From contig JAGVUB010000092.1 in the NCBI GenBank assembly GCA_019136515.1, forward strand, positions 1 through 61,122: a stretch of 61,122 bases of DNA, read 5' to 3'. The DNA is from Verrucomicrobiota bacterium (GTDB lineage: Bacteria > Verrucomicrobiota > Verrucomicrobiia > Opitutales > Opitutaceae). A program made the position numbers and the translations under genes. Shown here piece after piece: positions 37,232 through 47,150 of the stretch; the stretch's first letter is position 1, and each line of letters begins with the position of its first letter. A model generated the notes under the pieces. It had not been told where the DNA came from. It was given only the letters and a program-made list of their open reading frames with translations, and did no database searches.

Positions 37232-40200
37232 CTACTTGCCGCGGGCGCGGTCGAAGTAGTACTTCACGCCGTCGGCGTAGCCGGAGGCGAACTTGCGGTG
37301 GCTCTCGCCGCCTTCCATGTACTCGGAGCCGAAGAGGTTGAACCGTTTCCAGAGCTCCTTTGCGACCTCCTTGGGCTCGACGCCGATGCCGTTGAAGTTC
37401 TCGGCGATGCCGCCGGCGAACTTCTCGGCCTCGGCGAGCACGTCCTCGTAGGGCAGGCCCTCGAGCGAGAACGCGGAGACCGACCAGACGGAGGCGTCGA
37501 CGCCGACCATGAAGCCGATCGCGTAGGTGAGGGCGTTGGGCACGGCTTCGAGGATCGCGTCCTCCAGTGCGCCGTTCTCGCCGGTGGAGAGCGTCGAGGT
37601 GACGGCGTAAGTTGCGGGGTTGATCGCGAGCCAGCCCCAGAGCGGCTCGCCGCCGAAATCGACCGGGTACTTGCAGAAGAGCAGCAGTTCGGGGCCGGAC
37701 TTCACGCGGTCGACGACGGCGGCGGGGAAGCCCTTCGTCTTGAGGTCGGCCGCGAAACGGCCGCGGTTCTTCGGCGAGACGACGATGAAGTCGTCGGGCG
37801 ACTTCCAGAAATCGAGGACGGAGCGGCCGCCGGTGGCGCGGCCCTCGAACGCGGTGGCGGTAAGGCCGCTCATCAGGCGGAACGAGTTGCACGCGGCGGG
37901 ATCGCCGGCGACGACCGGCTCGCTCTGCCGCAGGTCGAACGACTGGTGCAGCTTGCCATCGGGCGCGGCGGAGACCGTCGCGATGAGCACGCGCGGCGCG
38001 GCGGCGCGGGAGAGGCCCACACCGAGGGCGGCGGCGGACTTCTCCTCCCAACGCGTCTGCGCGGTCAGGAACTTCGCGAGACGCGTGCGGTTGAGCCAGC
38101 GCACGATCGAGCGGTGGTTGGGCGTCTCGGCGGACTTCCTCGCGGCGAAGGCCTGCGCGAGCGCGGTGGCGGAATCGGCGGGCAGGTCGGGCGCGGCGAT
38201 CGCGAGGCTGTGCAAGGTGCCGGCGAGCGTGGCTTCGCCGAGTTCGCGTTCGAGCACGCGGACCTTCTGGCCGGGCGTGCGGATCTCGATCAGTTCGCGC
38301 ACGGGTTTCCATTCCAGGATCTTGATGCCGGTTTTGCCGCCGACCGTACCATCGGGGCCTTCGAATTGGGCGCGGAGTTCGGGGTCCTTGCCGCCGGTTT
38401 CGAAGAGGAAGAGATCAACGGCGTCGCGCGAGAGTGCGGCGGTTGGAAGCGACTCGTTCCAGAGCACGAAACGCTTCTCGCCGCCAGCACTGCCTCCGGC
38501 GAGCGCGCTGCCCATGTCGCCCATCTTGGCGGCGGCGTTGGAGGCGAGCGGTGTGCAGAGCACGGAGACCGTGATCTGCGTGGTGGACGGCGCGGGCTTC
38601 GCCGCGGTGGGCGCGCCGGCGGCGAGCAAGGTGGCGGACTCGGCGTCGCGCGTGGCGAACGGGATGGGCCAAGTACCCTGCGGAGTCGCGAGCAACGGGA
38701 TCTGGGCGGGCAGATCGCCAAAGGGAATCCGGGCGCGGAGGCGCTGCGTGCCGGCGTCGGAGAGCGCGGCCTGTTGGGCGGTGGCCGCGATGCCGCGCGC
38801 GGCGTACCACTGGCGCGCGAGGTCGGCGAGGTCGGCCACGGTGCCGGAGCGTTGCGTGAGCACGGCTTCGGGCGAGAGGTGGACGGCCCAGGGTTTGTCG
38901 GCGGAAGCTTGGACACGGAGCGCGGCGATGGTCTTCCAGAGCGCAGCCTCGTCGGCGGCGAGGAGTGCCTTCCACGCGGCGGCGCCGGCCACGGTGAGTG
39001 GGGGCGGCTCGAGCGCGGCGGGGATGGTGGTGCCGGCTTCGTCGGTCTTCGGCGTGGCCGTCTTGCTGTCGCGGGCGAGGTGCTTGAAGGCGCCGGCCTT
39101 GGCGCGCTCGGCCACCAATTTCTCGATGCGCACCGTGACGTTGCGGTCGTCGAGCGTCGGGTAGGCGGGGCGGCGGGCGACGAGGAAGGTGTCGGAGGTG
39201 GGCAGCGGAGTGGCGAGCGGCGCGGTGATTCGCGCGAGTTCGCGGCCGTGGAACGCCAGCACCCACTCGCCCTCGGTGGGCGGGTTGAAGAGCAGCACGC
39301 CGCGGCGCGTGGCGCCGTCCGGAATCACGGTGCCGACCGGGAAGCCGAAGAGCAGGCCGGCGGTGGCGGGATCGACGCGATGCGGGGTGATCTTCTGGGA
39401 CTCGTCGGTGGCGAAACCGCCGAGTCCCTTGTGCTCGGCCTGGTTGCCGATCTGCTTCAGCTTCCGCTTGAAGGTGGGCGCATCGGGATCGACGAAGGGG
39501 CCGCCGGGCTCCTTCACCCGCACGAGCACGAAGTGGTTGCCGAGGCTGGTAGAGTACTTGTCGTCGGCGTCGGCGATGGTGACGTCGGCCACGATCATCG
39601 GTTTGTCGAGACCGGACTCCTTGCCGGCGAGGGCGAGCGTGTTCACCGCGATGGCGAGGCAGGTCTCGGGGTCGACGGGCGTGGTCGAAATGTGGAGCGG
39701 CAGCGGCGCCGAGAAGGGGATGACGACGTCCTTGGTCTTCGTTTCGACAAAGAGCGCGGACGGCGCGGCGGCGAGTGCGGCGGGCAGGCAGTAGAGCTGC
39801 TGGAAACGGTTGTGCGAGCCGGGCGCGAGCGAGGCCGGGCGGTAGAGGCCGCCGGGCAGCAGGTCGGTGAGCGGCGCGAGCGGCGTGGAGAGCGGGCCCT
39901 TGTCGGTGCCGACGAGGAGGTCGAAGCTCTCGGTCGGTTGCACGGCGAGCAACGCCTGCACCTGCGACTCGAGCCCGAGTTGGACGGTGCGGAAGACGTT
40001 CGGCGTGCCAGGGGCGACGCCCGCGACGGGCTCGGGCGAGTCGGCGTGGCCGAGATAGTCGATCTTGAACGCGTCGGAGAGCTGCGCGGTGGCGCGAGTC
40101 GGCAACGCGGTGAGGGCGGCGGGGCGCGGCGCGAGCGGACCGACGAGCGCGAGATCGAGGTGGGAGTAGGCGGTGTCGTAGAAGTGCAGCGACGCCTGCT

Positions 40201-42928
40201 GGAGGTTCGTGCCCTGCACGAGGAAGACGAGACGGCCCGTGAGCGGCACGCCGGGTTGGACGAGGATCGAGGGATCGTCGGGTAGGAAGAGCGGCGCGGG
40301 GTCGAGCAGGCTGAGCGAGGAGAGCGGGACCTCGGCGGAGTCGTTCCAGCGAAGGAATAGGTGGTTGCGCAGGTTCGGGATGAGGTAGGGCGGGATGGCG
40401 GTGATAGTCTTGCCGCGCCTCTTGCCGGTGCCGACCCAGCTGGCCGGGTGTGCGGCGCCCTTTTCGGGGATGAAGACCTTCTGCTCGGGTAGGATGTTCT
40501 TCAGCGTGACGTGGAGCTCGACGAAGCGGTGCGTGGCCGGCAGCTCGAAGCCGTGGAGCTTCGAATAGAGGCAGACTTCGTCGACGGTGAACTCGGCGGC
40601 CTCGTTGCGGCCGGTCTTGCCGATCGGGATGCGGTTGAGCTCGGTGGAGTCGGTGGACGGTTGACCGTGGATGGTGGACCGTGGGCGGTTGTCGGAGGAC
40701 GGTGTGGTGGCGCCGGTAGCGGACGGCAGGTTGATGGTGAGTTGCGGGGAGTCGGGCGCGTTGGTGACCGTGGCGGTGAGGCAGCCAACGCTGTGTTCGG
40801 CGGTGCTCGCAGAAACGGGCAACGGGAATAGTGCGGTGCCTCCATGGATGTGATGCGCGCCCTTGTCGTCGGTCTTGTCGATGAGGATTTCGACGGCGAC
40901 CTCGTTGCCGGATTTCGGATCGGCGAGGGCTTTCTCGAGGGAGGCGAGGGCTTGGGCGAGGGCCTCGGTGTTGGGGCTGACGACGTAGCTGCCACCGGAG
41001 AGCGCGGCGGCGTTATCGAACGGCGCCTTGTCCTTCTCTCCGACCATTCCGACCCAGACGGAGTGCACATCGAGCGCCTTCAGGGCGGCAAGGTATTGCT
41101 CGAACTCCTTGCGCGGTTTGCCCTCGGGGACCTGGAGCGCGGCATCGGTGATGAAGAGCAGCGAGCGGTTGCGGGACGGGATCTTGTCGAGGGAGGCGAG
41201 GGCGGCCTTGGTGGCCTTGAGCGTCTCGGTGCCGCCGCCGGCGTTGATCGGCGCGAGAGCGCGAAGGAGGCGCGCGGGGTCGGAGGTCGGCACCTGCGCG
41301 AGATTCACGTCGCTGGAGAACGTGAAGAGCTGCGTGACGCTCCCGGTCGGCAGACGGCCGAAGAATCCGCGCAACAGATCCTTGGCGGCCTCGATGCGGC
41401 GGCCGCAACCGGGAGTCTTCGAATCCATGTCCATCGAGCCGCTGACATCGAGGACGAGCGTGACGACCGGGGTGTTGCTGGCGGCGACCTTGGCGGGGCG
41501 GCGGTAGGTGATCTTGTAGTCGCGGTCGACGAGGCCGCGGATCTGGTCGAAGACCGTGCCGATGGTGTCGGCCTGCGCACGGTAGAAGGCGCCGCCGGAG
41601 AGTGTCGCCAGTTGTTGGAGGGTCTGCTCATCGGGTTTCTCGCCGTAGGCGATCGTGAAGAGCGGGACCTTCGCCTTGACGACGGACTCGAAGACGAGTT
41701 CCTGCGACGCGCGGCTGCCGTAGCCGGGGTCCTCGACCTGGGCGTCGAAGCCGTCGGTGAAGACGACGATCGCGCTGCGGCGGTGGGAGGCGCACTTCGG
41801 CAGGCCCTTCATGATCGAGTCGTAGAGCTTGGTGGAGCCGTCGGACTTGATGCCGCGGATGGCGTCGAGCAGGGCGGCGCGGTCGGCGGCGGCGAGTTCC
41901 TTCACCTTCGTGTCGAAGTCGAAGAAATCGACCGTGCAGTCGGGCGGGAGTTGTTCGACGAACTTGAGCGCGGCGTTTTGCGCCTCGCCGAAGATCTTGC
42001 GCATCGAGAAGGAGGAGTCGAAGAGCACGACCACGTGGAGCTTCGCCGGGATCGACTCGACGGAGAGCACCTCGCCGGGCTGGCCGCCCTCGAGGATGCG
42101 CACGGCCTCAGGCTTCGGCGGCTCGGCGAACATCGGCGCGGCGACGAGCAGAGTGCCGGTGGAACCGTCGGCGGTGGCATCGCGCAAGACGAGTTCGGTG
42201 AGCCCCTTGGCCTCTTCGCCTTCGAGGGCGCGCATCTGCGGCCAGTCGACGACGGTTTCACCGCCGCTGGAAACGGGAATGAGCGCCGAGCGCAGTTCCG
42301 CCACGCCTTCGCCGCCGGTGGCGGCGATTTGCCAGATACCGGCGGGCAGGCGGAAGAGCGCGTCGCCGGCGGGCGTGATGTCGGGCGCGATGGCGCCGGA
42401 TTTGTAGAGCGGGTGGCGGAGCAGAAGATTCTTCTCCGGCGTGGCGGAAAGGCGGGACTGGCCGACGTTGCGGACGAGCAGCGTGCCGGGCGCCTCGCCC
42501 CAGCGGATGTCCGGCGCGGCGCCCTGGTCTTCGAGCTGGAGCGTGAGCGCGATGGGGCCGGTGGGTTTGCCGTTGAAGGCGACCTCGATCTGCCAGGCGG
42601 CGGGCAGGTGCGGGAGCGTATCCCAGAGTTGGGTGGTGGCGCGCTCAGGGTCGAAGTTCCAGGTGAAGTCGCTGGCGGCGGCGTAGGCACCGAACTTCGC
42701 CTCGGCCTTGGCCTTGAAGCGGACGTTTCCGCCGGCGCCTGCGGCGGTGACGCGCAGGGCGAGCAGTCGCTCGGTGCCGCCGGTGAAGGTGATCTCGGCC
42801 TTCGGCGCCGCCGGGGTGAGCTCGAGCTTCAGCTCGGCGCCGGGGACGAGGGGCTGGGGGGCGGCCGGGGCGTGAAGGAAGCAGACAAGCGCGAAGACCA
42901 GGGCAAGGGTAGGGCGAAGGAGGCGCAT
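37232..42928 (-). CDS. Giant secreted double-VWA protein, upstream paralogue
   Basis: The 1,898-aa product has a signal peptide (MRLLRPTLALVFALVCFLHA) and the same architecture as the next gene. The N-terminal region contains EDQGAAPDIRW and RNVGQ. Two VWA domains follow, with MIDAS motifs DSSFS (~304) and DVSGS (~494), linked by [17 protein letters not shown]. Long blocks are identical or near-identical between the paralogues in the VWA regions, and similarity continues through [23 protein letters not shown] and [13 protein letters not shown] to the C-terminus. Both genes keep complete metal-site motifs, which argues for retained function. The pair follows the MidA-like gene by 100 bp. No named function is known to me for this full architecture. 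Confidence 0.88.
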   Translation of the reverse strand: MRLLRPTLALVFALVCFLHAPAAPQPLVPGAELKLELTPAAPKAEITFTGGTERLLALRVTAAGAGGNVRFKAKAEAKFGAYAAASDFTWNFDPERATTQLWDTLPHLPAAWQIEVAFNGKPTGPIALTLQLEDQGAAPDIRWGEAPGTLLVRNVGQSRLSATPEKNLLLRHPLYKSGAIAPDITPAGDALFRLPAGIWQIAATGGEGVAELRSALIPVSSGGETVVDWPQMRALEGEEAKGLTELVLRDATADGSTGTLLVAAPMFAEPPKPEAVRILEGGQPGEVLSVESIPAKLHVVVLFDSSFSMRKIFGEAQNAALKFVEQLPPDCTVDFFDFDTKVKELAAADRAALLDAIRGIKSDGSTKLYDSIMKGLPKCASHRRSAIVVFTDGFDAQVEDPGYGSRASQELVFESVVKAKVPLFTIAYGEKPDEQTLQQLATLSGGAFYRAQADTIGTVFDQIRGLVDRDYKITYRRPAKVAASNTPVVTLVLDVSGSMDMDSKTPGCGRRIEAAKDLLRGFFGRLPTGSVTQLFTFSSDVNLAQVPTSDPARLLRALAPINAGGGTETLKATKAALASLDKIPSRNRSLLFITDAALQVPEGKPRKEFEQYLAALKALDVHSVWVGMVGEKDKAPFDNAAALSGGSYVVSPNTEALAQALASLEKALADPKSGNEVAVEILIDKTDDKGAHHIHGGTALFPLPVSASTAEHSVGCLTATVTNAPDSPQLTINLPSATGATTPSSDNRPRSTIHGQPSTDSTELNRIPIGKTGRNEAAEFTVDEVCLYSKLHGFELPATHRFVELHVTLKNILPEQKVFIPEKGAAHPASWVGTGKRRGKTITAIPPYLIPNLRNHLFLRWNDSAEVPLSSLSLLDPAPLFLPDDPSILVQPGVPLTGRLVFLVQGTNLQQASLHFYDTAYSHLDLALVGPLAPRPAALTALPTRATAQLSDAFKIDYLGHADSPEPVAGVAPGTPNVFRTVQLGLESQVQALLAVQPTESFDLLVGTDKGPLSTPLAPLTDLLPGGLYRPASLAPGSHNRFQQLYCLPAALAAAPSALFVETKTKDVVIPFSAPLPLHISTTPVDPETCLAIAVNTLALAGKESGLDKPMIVADVTIADADDKYSTSLGNHFVLVRVKEPGGPFVDPDAPTFKRKLKQIGNQAEHKGLGGFATDESQKITPHRVDPATAGLLFGFPVGTVIPDGATRRGVLLFNPPTEGEWVLAFHGRELARITAPLATPLPTSDTFLVARRPAYPTLDDRNVTVRIEKLVAERAKAGAFKHLARDSKTATPKTDEAGTTIPAALEPPPLTVAGAAAWKALLAADEAALWKTIAALRVQASADKPWAVHLSPEAVLTQRSGTVADLADLARQWYAARGIAATAQQAALSDAGTQRLRARIPFGDLPAQIPLLATPQGTWPIPFATRDAESATLLAAGAPTAAKPAPSTTQITVSVLCTPLASNAAAKMGDMGSALAGGSAGGEKRFVLWNESLPTAALSRDAVDLFLFETGGKDPELRAQFEGPDGTVGGKTGIKILEWKPVRELIEIRTPGQKVRVLERELGEATLAGTLHSLAIAAPDLPADSATALAQAFAARKSAETPNHRSIVRWLNRTRLAKFLTAQTRWEEKSAAALGVGLSRAAAPRVLIATVSAAPDGKLHQSFDLRQSEPVVAGDPAACNSFRLMSGLTATAFEGRATGGRSVLDFWKSPDDFIVVSPKNRGRFAADLKTKGFPAAVVDRVKSGPELLLFCKYPVDFGGEPLWGWLAINPATYAVTSTLSTGENGALEDAILEAVPNALTYAIGFMVGVDASVWSVSAFSLEGLPYEDVLAEAEKFAGGIAENFNGIGVEPKEVAKELWKRFNLFGSEYMEGGESHRKFASGYADGVKYYFDRARGK

Positions 42929-42989
42929 GGCGGGATGGATGGTGACGGGGGGCGGGCGCGATCATCGCGGGCGTCGCGCCAGTGCCAAC

Positions 42990-43016
42990 ACGAAAGCGGC
43001 CTGGTCTGGTGGCCGC
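42990..43016 (-). terminator. Weak hairpin after the MidA-like gene
   Basis: On the minus strand GCGGCC/GGCCGC with a 9-nt loop is followed by TTTCG, 13 bp after the methyltransferase stop. The stem and T-tract are short; at most it attenuates read-through into the double-VWA genes. Confidence 0.3.
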
Positions 43017-43028
43017 ACGGAGGAGGGA

Positions 43029-44036
43029 TCACTCCCTGACCGCGTGTAGCACCTGGAATCGCTGGCCGAGCAACGCCGGGTGGAGCAACTCGTGGAGCCG
43101 CGAGCGGCGCGGGGCGGGACCGGGTCTCGCGTCCCGGGTGATCCGCTCCGCGGCTGCGCCCGCGTGGCGGATGAGGAACGCCTCCTGCGACTCGAGGTGG
43201 ATCGAGGCGAACCCCGCCCTGGCGAGCGCCTGCTCGAGCCAGTCCCAGCAAACGTGGCACGTCAGGTCCTGGCGACCGGGCGCAGCCAGCAGGTCGCGCT
43301 CCTGCCGGTGCGAACGATAGGCGCGGGCGGTGCCGGCCGGTGTGTCGGTGGTGAGCGCGTCCCACGTCTTGCCGTAGTCGAACGCCAAGAACAGCCCACG
43401 CCAAGGGGCGCGGGCCAGTTGGGCGCACAACTCCGCCGCGGCGAGCGGCAGATCGAGCCGGTACCCATCGGGCGCGCTCGTGGGCAGGATCTCCGCCACC
43501 GCGGCGACGGGCGGCGAAAACCCCGCGAGCTCCCGCTCGACCAGACGCTCGGCGTCGATCGCGACGCCCAGCTCGCGCCAAACGCCATCGCGCCGGATCA
43601 GGCGGTGGAACGGCTGGGCGTCGAACAGCTCGTTCGAGAAGACAACGCACTCGCCGGCCAGCGCAGGCTCCGCCCCGAGGTGACAGGTGCGCGCGGACCG
43701 AAAGGGGTGGGCCACGCCGTTAAGGACGCCGCCGTCCGGTTCGGCACCGATCTCGACAAACTCGCATGCACGTGCGGCTGTTGGCCGCAGCAACTTCTCC
43801 GCGGCCGCCGCGACAAGTTCCCCGAAGACCGTCCCGGTGCTGGTCGCCGTATAGAAGTCCGCCGCGGGTGAGAACCCGACCCGTTGGCGTGCCCGACGAT
43901 AGTAGCCGAGTTCCGGATGGTAGAGTGCGAGCGCCATGAACTGCGCAAAACTCACCGGCCCGTCGCCATGATCCATCCGGAAGCCGGCGAGGAAACTGGC
44001 GTCGGCGTCGGCGTCGTTGGCAGTGGGTGGAAACAT
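43029..44036 (-). CDS. MidA/NDUFAF7-like SAM-dependent methyltransferase
   Basis: The 335-aa protein matches the Methyltransf_28 (DUF185) family. It has FAQFMALALYHPELGYYRRA, ADFYTATSTGTVFGELVA, a modified SAM-binding segment FVEIGAEPDGGVL, and FSNELFDAQPFHRL in place of the family's NEFFDALP. The mitochondrial member methylates an arginine of complex I; the bacterial substrate is unknown. The glycine-rich SAM loop is less canonical (GAEPDG for GAGxG), so activity should not be assumed. It is divergent from ctpA and precedes the double-VWA genes on the same strand. Confidence 0.85.
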   Translation of the reverse strand: MFPPTANDADADASFLAGFRMDHGDGPVSFAQFMALALYHPELGYYRRARQRVGFSPAADFYTATSTGTVFGELVAAAAEKLLRPTAARACEFVEIGAEPDGGVLNGVAHPFRSARTCHLGAEPALAGECVVFSNELFDAQPFHRLIRRDGVWRELGVAIDAERLVERELAGFSPPVAAVAEILPTSAPDGYRLDLPLAAAELCAQLARAPWRGLFLAFDYGKTWDALTTDTPAGTARAYRSHRQERDLLAAPGRQDLTCHVCWDWLEQALARAGFASIHLESQEAFLIRHAGAAAERITRDARPGPAPRRSRLHELLHPALLGQRFQVLHAVRE

Positions 44037-44071
44037 TGGACTAGGTCGGGGTTTCTTGCAGGATGCCGCGG

Positions 44072-45376
44072 ATGCTCAAACGGATTCTCCTGACCGCGCT
44101 GGTAGTGTTGGCCATCGCCAATACGGCGATGCTGGTGCTGCTCGTGGGCGAGAGGCAGGGGTGGCTGACTCCGGATGCCGCCACAGCTCAGTCGCGCCGG
44201 TTTCGCCGGGTGCTTGAGGCGGTGGAGACCCGCTATTTCGAGCCGTCGGCGGCTACCCCGGAGAAACTTACCAACAGCGCCATCGGCGAGATGGTGCGCC
44301 GGCTCGATCCGCATTCGGAGTTTCTCGACCGCCGCGAGAACGAGCGGGTGCAGAGCAACCTGCGCAGCGAGTTCGGCGGCATCGGCGTACAGATCGAGCT
44401 GAAGGACGAGGCTGTGGTTGTGATCGCGCCGATCGCCGGTACGCCCGGCGAACGGGCGGGAATTCTCCGCGGCGACCGGATCGTGAAGGTCGACGGCAAG
44501 GCGATCGAGGCGCCGGTGCTGCGCAACGCGGTCGACCAGCTCCGCGGGAAGCCGGGGTCCAAGGTGCGGGTGGGCCTCGAGCGCACGGAGGCGGGGGTGT
44601 CGCGTGAGCTGGAGCTCGAGCTCGTGCGCGAGGTGATCAAGGTCGATACGATCCGCGCCGTGTCGATGGTCGCGCCGGGCATCGGCCAGATCCAGATCAC
44701 CCAGTTCACCGAGCGCACCGCCACCGAATTCAAGACGGCGCTGGCGAAGCTCGAAGCCGAGGGGCTTCGCGCCCTCGTGCTCGATCTCCGCAACAACCCC
44801 GGTGGCCTGCTGACCGCTCCGGTGGAAGTACTGAGCCCGTTTTTCGATGACGGAGAGCTCGTGGTCTACACCCAGGGCCGGGACGCCAGCAGCCGAAGCG
44901 AGCTGCACGCGCACGGCGCCGACAAGGCTCGGCGATACCCGATCGCCGTGCTCGTCAACGCCGGCAGCGCCAGTGCGGCCGAGATCGTCACCGGGGCGTT
45001 GCGCGACACCCGCCGCGCCGTCGTCATCGGCGAGCGCACGTTCGGGAAGGGTTCCGTGCAGACGCTCGTGCCGCTCGGCGGCGGCGAAGCGCTGCGGCTG
45101 ACCACCGCCCGCTACTTCACCCCCGGCGGCCAGGTGATCCACGGCCAAGGCATCGCCCCCGATGTGTCGCTGCCGGTCTCGGCCGAGGACGACCGCAAGC
45201 TCGGTATCCAACGTCTGCGCGACGACTTCGCCACCCCGGCGGAGTTCAAGGCGCGGTTCGGTTTCGAGCCAATTCCCGACCGCCAGCTCGAGGCGGCGAT
45301 CGACGTGTTGCAGGGCCTGCTGGCCTATACCGATACAGCCGCGCAGGTCCCCATGAGCTACTCCGTCCTCCCATGA
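44072..45376 (+). CDS. ctpA: Carboxyl-terminal processing protease CtpA (S41 family)
   Basis: The 434-aa protein has an N-terminal membrane anchor (RILLTALVVLAIANTAMLVLL), a PDZ domain (GGIGVQIELKDEAVVVIAPI ... GERAGILRGDRIVKVDG) and an S41 protease core. The nucleophile Ser is in NAGSASAAEIV and the Lys base in GERTFGKGSVQT. Such proteases trim or degrade proteins in the periplasm from their C-termini. The ATG at 44072 has an AGGA nine bases upstream; an in-frame ATG at 44063 is the alternative. The stop overlaps the tsaD start by ATGA. Confidence 0.95.
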   Translation: MLKRILLTALVVLAIANTAMLVLLVGERQGWLTPDAATAQSRRFRRVLEAVETRYFEPSAATPEKLTNSAIGEMVRRLDPHSEFLDRRENERVQSNLRSEFGGIGVQIELKDEAVVVIAPIAGTPGERAGILRGDRIVKVDGKAIEAPVLRNAVDQLRGKPGSKVRVGLERTEAGVSRELELELVREVIKVDTIRAVSMVAPGIGQIQITQFTERTATEFKTALAKLEAEGLRALVLDLRNNPGGLLTAPVEVLSPFFDDGELVVYTQGRDASSRSELHAHGADKARRYPIAVLVNAGSASAAEIVTGALRDTRRAVVIGERTFGKGSVQTLVPLGGGEALRLTTARYFTPGGQVIHGQGIAPDVSLPVSAEDDRKLGIQRLRDDFATPAEFKARFGFEPIPDRQLEAAIDVLQGLLAYTDTAAQVPMSYSVLP

Positions 45377-46413
45377 TCCTTGGAATCGAAAGCTCCTGCG
45401 ACGAGACCGCCCTGGCGGTGTTCGACCCCACCCACGGCCTGCGCGGCGAGTGGGTGCACAGCCAGATCGCGCTCCACCAGGCCTACGGCGGCGTGGTGCC
45501 GGACCTCGCCAGCCGCGAACATCTGCGGCACTTCGCGCCGCTGCTTCAGGTGGCCGCGACCGAGTGCGACCTGCGCCGGGTGACACAGATCGCGGTCACC
45601 CGCGGGCCGGGACTGGCCGCCTGTCTCGCGATGGGCGTGGCGGTGGCGAAGGCCTTGGCGCTGGAGTGGGGCATCCCGCTGGTCGGCGGCAACCATCTGC
45701 GCGGGCATGCGTGGTCGCCGTTCATCAATCTCCATGGCGAGGCGCCGGCGGAGTTCGACGCGCGCTTGGCCGCGTTGCTCCCGCACCTCGGCCTGCTCGT
45801 CTCGGGCGGCAACACCGTGCTGTTCTCCATCGACGCGCAGCGCCGTATCGCCGTGCTGGCGTCCACGCTCGACGACGCCGCCGGCGAGGCCCTCGACAAG
45901 GGCGCGAAGCTCCTCGGGCTCGGCTATCCCGGCGGACCGCTCGTCGAGCAGCATGCGGCGAAGGGACGGTCCGACGCCTTCGACTTCCCGCGCGGCAACA
46001 ATTCCCGCGGCACGCTCGACTTCAGCTTTTCCGGCCTGAAGACCGCGCTGCGCTACACCCTGGAGAAGATGACCGACGCCGAGGTGCACGCCCAACTCGA
46101 CGACCTTTGCGCGAGCTACCAGGCCGCCGTGGTCGACGCGCTCGCGCGCAAGACGGCGCGGGCGCTGGCGGGCGGCGCCTACCGCAGCGTGGGCCTCTCC
46201 GGCGGCGTGTCCAACAACCGGTCACTGCGCGCCGCCCTGGCCGAGGTCGGCCGCCGCCACGGCGTGCCGTCGTTCGCCGCCGAGCCGCGGCACACCGGCG
46301 ACAACGCCGCCATGATCGCCTTCGCCGCGTGGATGGACGCGGCGCGCCCGCGCACCGCGACGGAGGAGGGGAGCGGCCTGACGTTCGAGCCCGCGCTGGA
46401 ACTGGCGGGGTGA
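45373..46413 (+). CDS. tsaD: tRNA N6-threonylcarbamoyladenosine transferase TsaD
   Basis: TsaD transfers the threonylcarbamoyl group to A37 of tRNAs reading ANN codons, with TsaB and TsaE. The 346-aa protein has LGIESSCDETALAVF, the metal-binding NHLRGHAWSP (two His), LLVSGGNTVLF, DFSFSGLKTALR and HTGDNAAMIAFAAW. The length is typical. It is coupled to ctpA by ATGA and followed by a 90-bp gap to the barrel protein gene. Confidence 0.97.
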   Translation: MILGIESSCDETALAVFDPTHGLRGEWVHSQIALHQAYGGVVPDLASREHLRHFAPLLQVAATECDLRRVTQIAVTRGPGLAACLAMGVAVAKALALEWGIPLVGGNHLRGHAWSPFINLHGEAPAEFDARLAALLPHLGLLVSGGNTVLFSIDAQRRIAVLASTLDDAAGEALDKGAKLLGLGYPGGPLVEQHAAKGRSDAFDFPRGNNSRGTLDFSFSGLKTALRYTLEKMTDAEVHAQLDDLCASYQAAVVDALARKTARALAGGAYRSVGLSGGVSNNRSLRAALAEVGRRHGVPSFAAEPRHTGDNAAMIAFAAWMDAARPRTATEEGSGLTFEPALELAG

Positions 46414-46502
46414 GCGCGAGCATCCCGGCGCGACCGGTAAAACATTTGTAACAGAAACTTGGTGTTGCATTCGTGGGTCGGCGACGCCTATGAACGCGGC
46501 GC

Positions 46503-47126
46503 ATGACCAACAAACTGCGTACTCTGTTCTACTCCCTCGCGCTGGCGGGCGCGGCGACCGTCGCCGCCGCCCAGACCGGGGGGCTCATCGGCGAGCGTTA
46601 CGCCGCGTTCGACCTCGGCTACTCCGACTTCAAGGGTGGCGACCTCCGGTTCGCCGGGGTCGAGCTCAACGTGCCGTCCTCGATCAAGGGGCTCGATCTC
46701 TCGATCGCCACCGCCTACGGCAACTATGACTTCGACGTGAACGGGCTGGATGCGAAGGCTTGGAAGATCTCCGCGGCCGCGACCGGCTACATGGAGATGG
46801 ACCAGGGCATCAAGGGCTTCGTGACCGGCCGGATCGGCTACGAGAACGACGATATCGACTTCTACGGCTACTCCTACACCGGCCGGAAGAACTCGTTCTT
46901 CTTCGATGCGAGCATCGGCGCCGAGATTCCGTACAACGCGAAAGGCGCGATCACCGTCGCGTTCGGCTACTACGACTACACCGAGTGGGACGAGGGCGCC
47001 GGCTACTACGGCACCATCGGCGCCCACTATTGGTTCAACCGGACCGTCGGCGTGCGCGGCAGCTACACCCGCGATTTCGACCAGGACAGCGACGAGTTCC
47101 GGCTCGGCGTCGTGTTCCGCTACTGA
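46503..47126 (+). CDS. Small outer-membrane beta-barrel protein
   Basis: The 207-aa product has a signal peptide (MTNKLRTLFYSLALAGAATV, cleavage after AAAQ or nearby). It is followed by alternating amphipathic strands rich in Tyr, Gly and Asp (LGYSDFKGGDLRFAGVEL, GRIGYENDDIDFYGYSY, FGYYDYTEWDEGAGYYG). It ends in LGVVFRY, a C-terminal aromatic signal for the BAM complex. About eight strands are expected, as in OmpX/OmpW-sized porins. No specific family can be named. It has its own terminator, and a 90-bp upstream gap in which I see no strong promoter. Confidence 0.85.
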   Translation: MTNKLRTLFYSLALAGAATVAAAQTGGLIGERYAAFDLGYSDFKGGDLRFAGVELNVPSSIKGLDLSIATAYGNYDFDVNGLDAKAWKISAAATGYMEMDQGIKGFVTGRIGYENDDIDFYGYSYTGRKNSFFFDASIGAEIPYNAKGAITVAFGYYDYTEWDEGAGYYGTIGAHYWFNRTVGVRGSYTRDFDQDSDEFRLGVVFRY

Positions 47127-47150
47127 ACCAGCGTCACGCTACACTTGCGA

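Noticed and set aside
31403-42928. The double-VWA genes as one gene split by a frameshift
   Set aside because: Each has its own signal peptide, both VWA domains and the same C-terminal blocks; they are full paralogues.
31745-43039. Very long plus-strand open frames antisense to the double-VWA genes (31745-35386, 37298-40285, 40844-43039)
   Set aside because: Compositional shadows; the minus-strand products have signal peptides, VWA motifs and a paralogue with conserved protein sequence.
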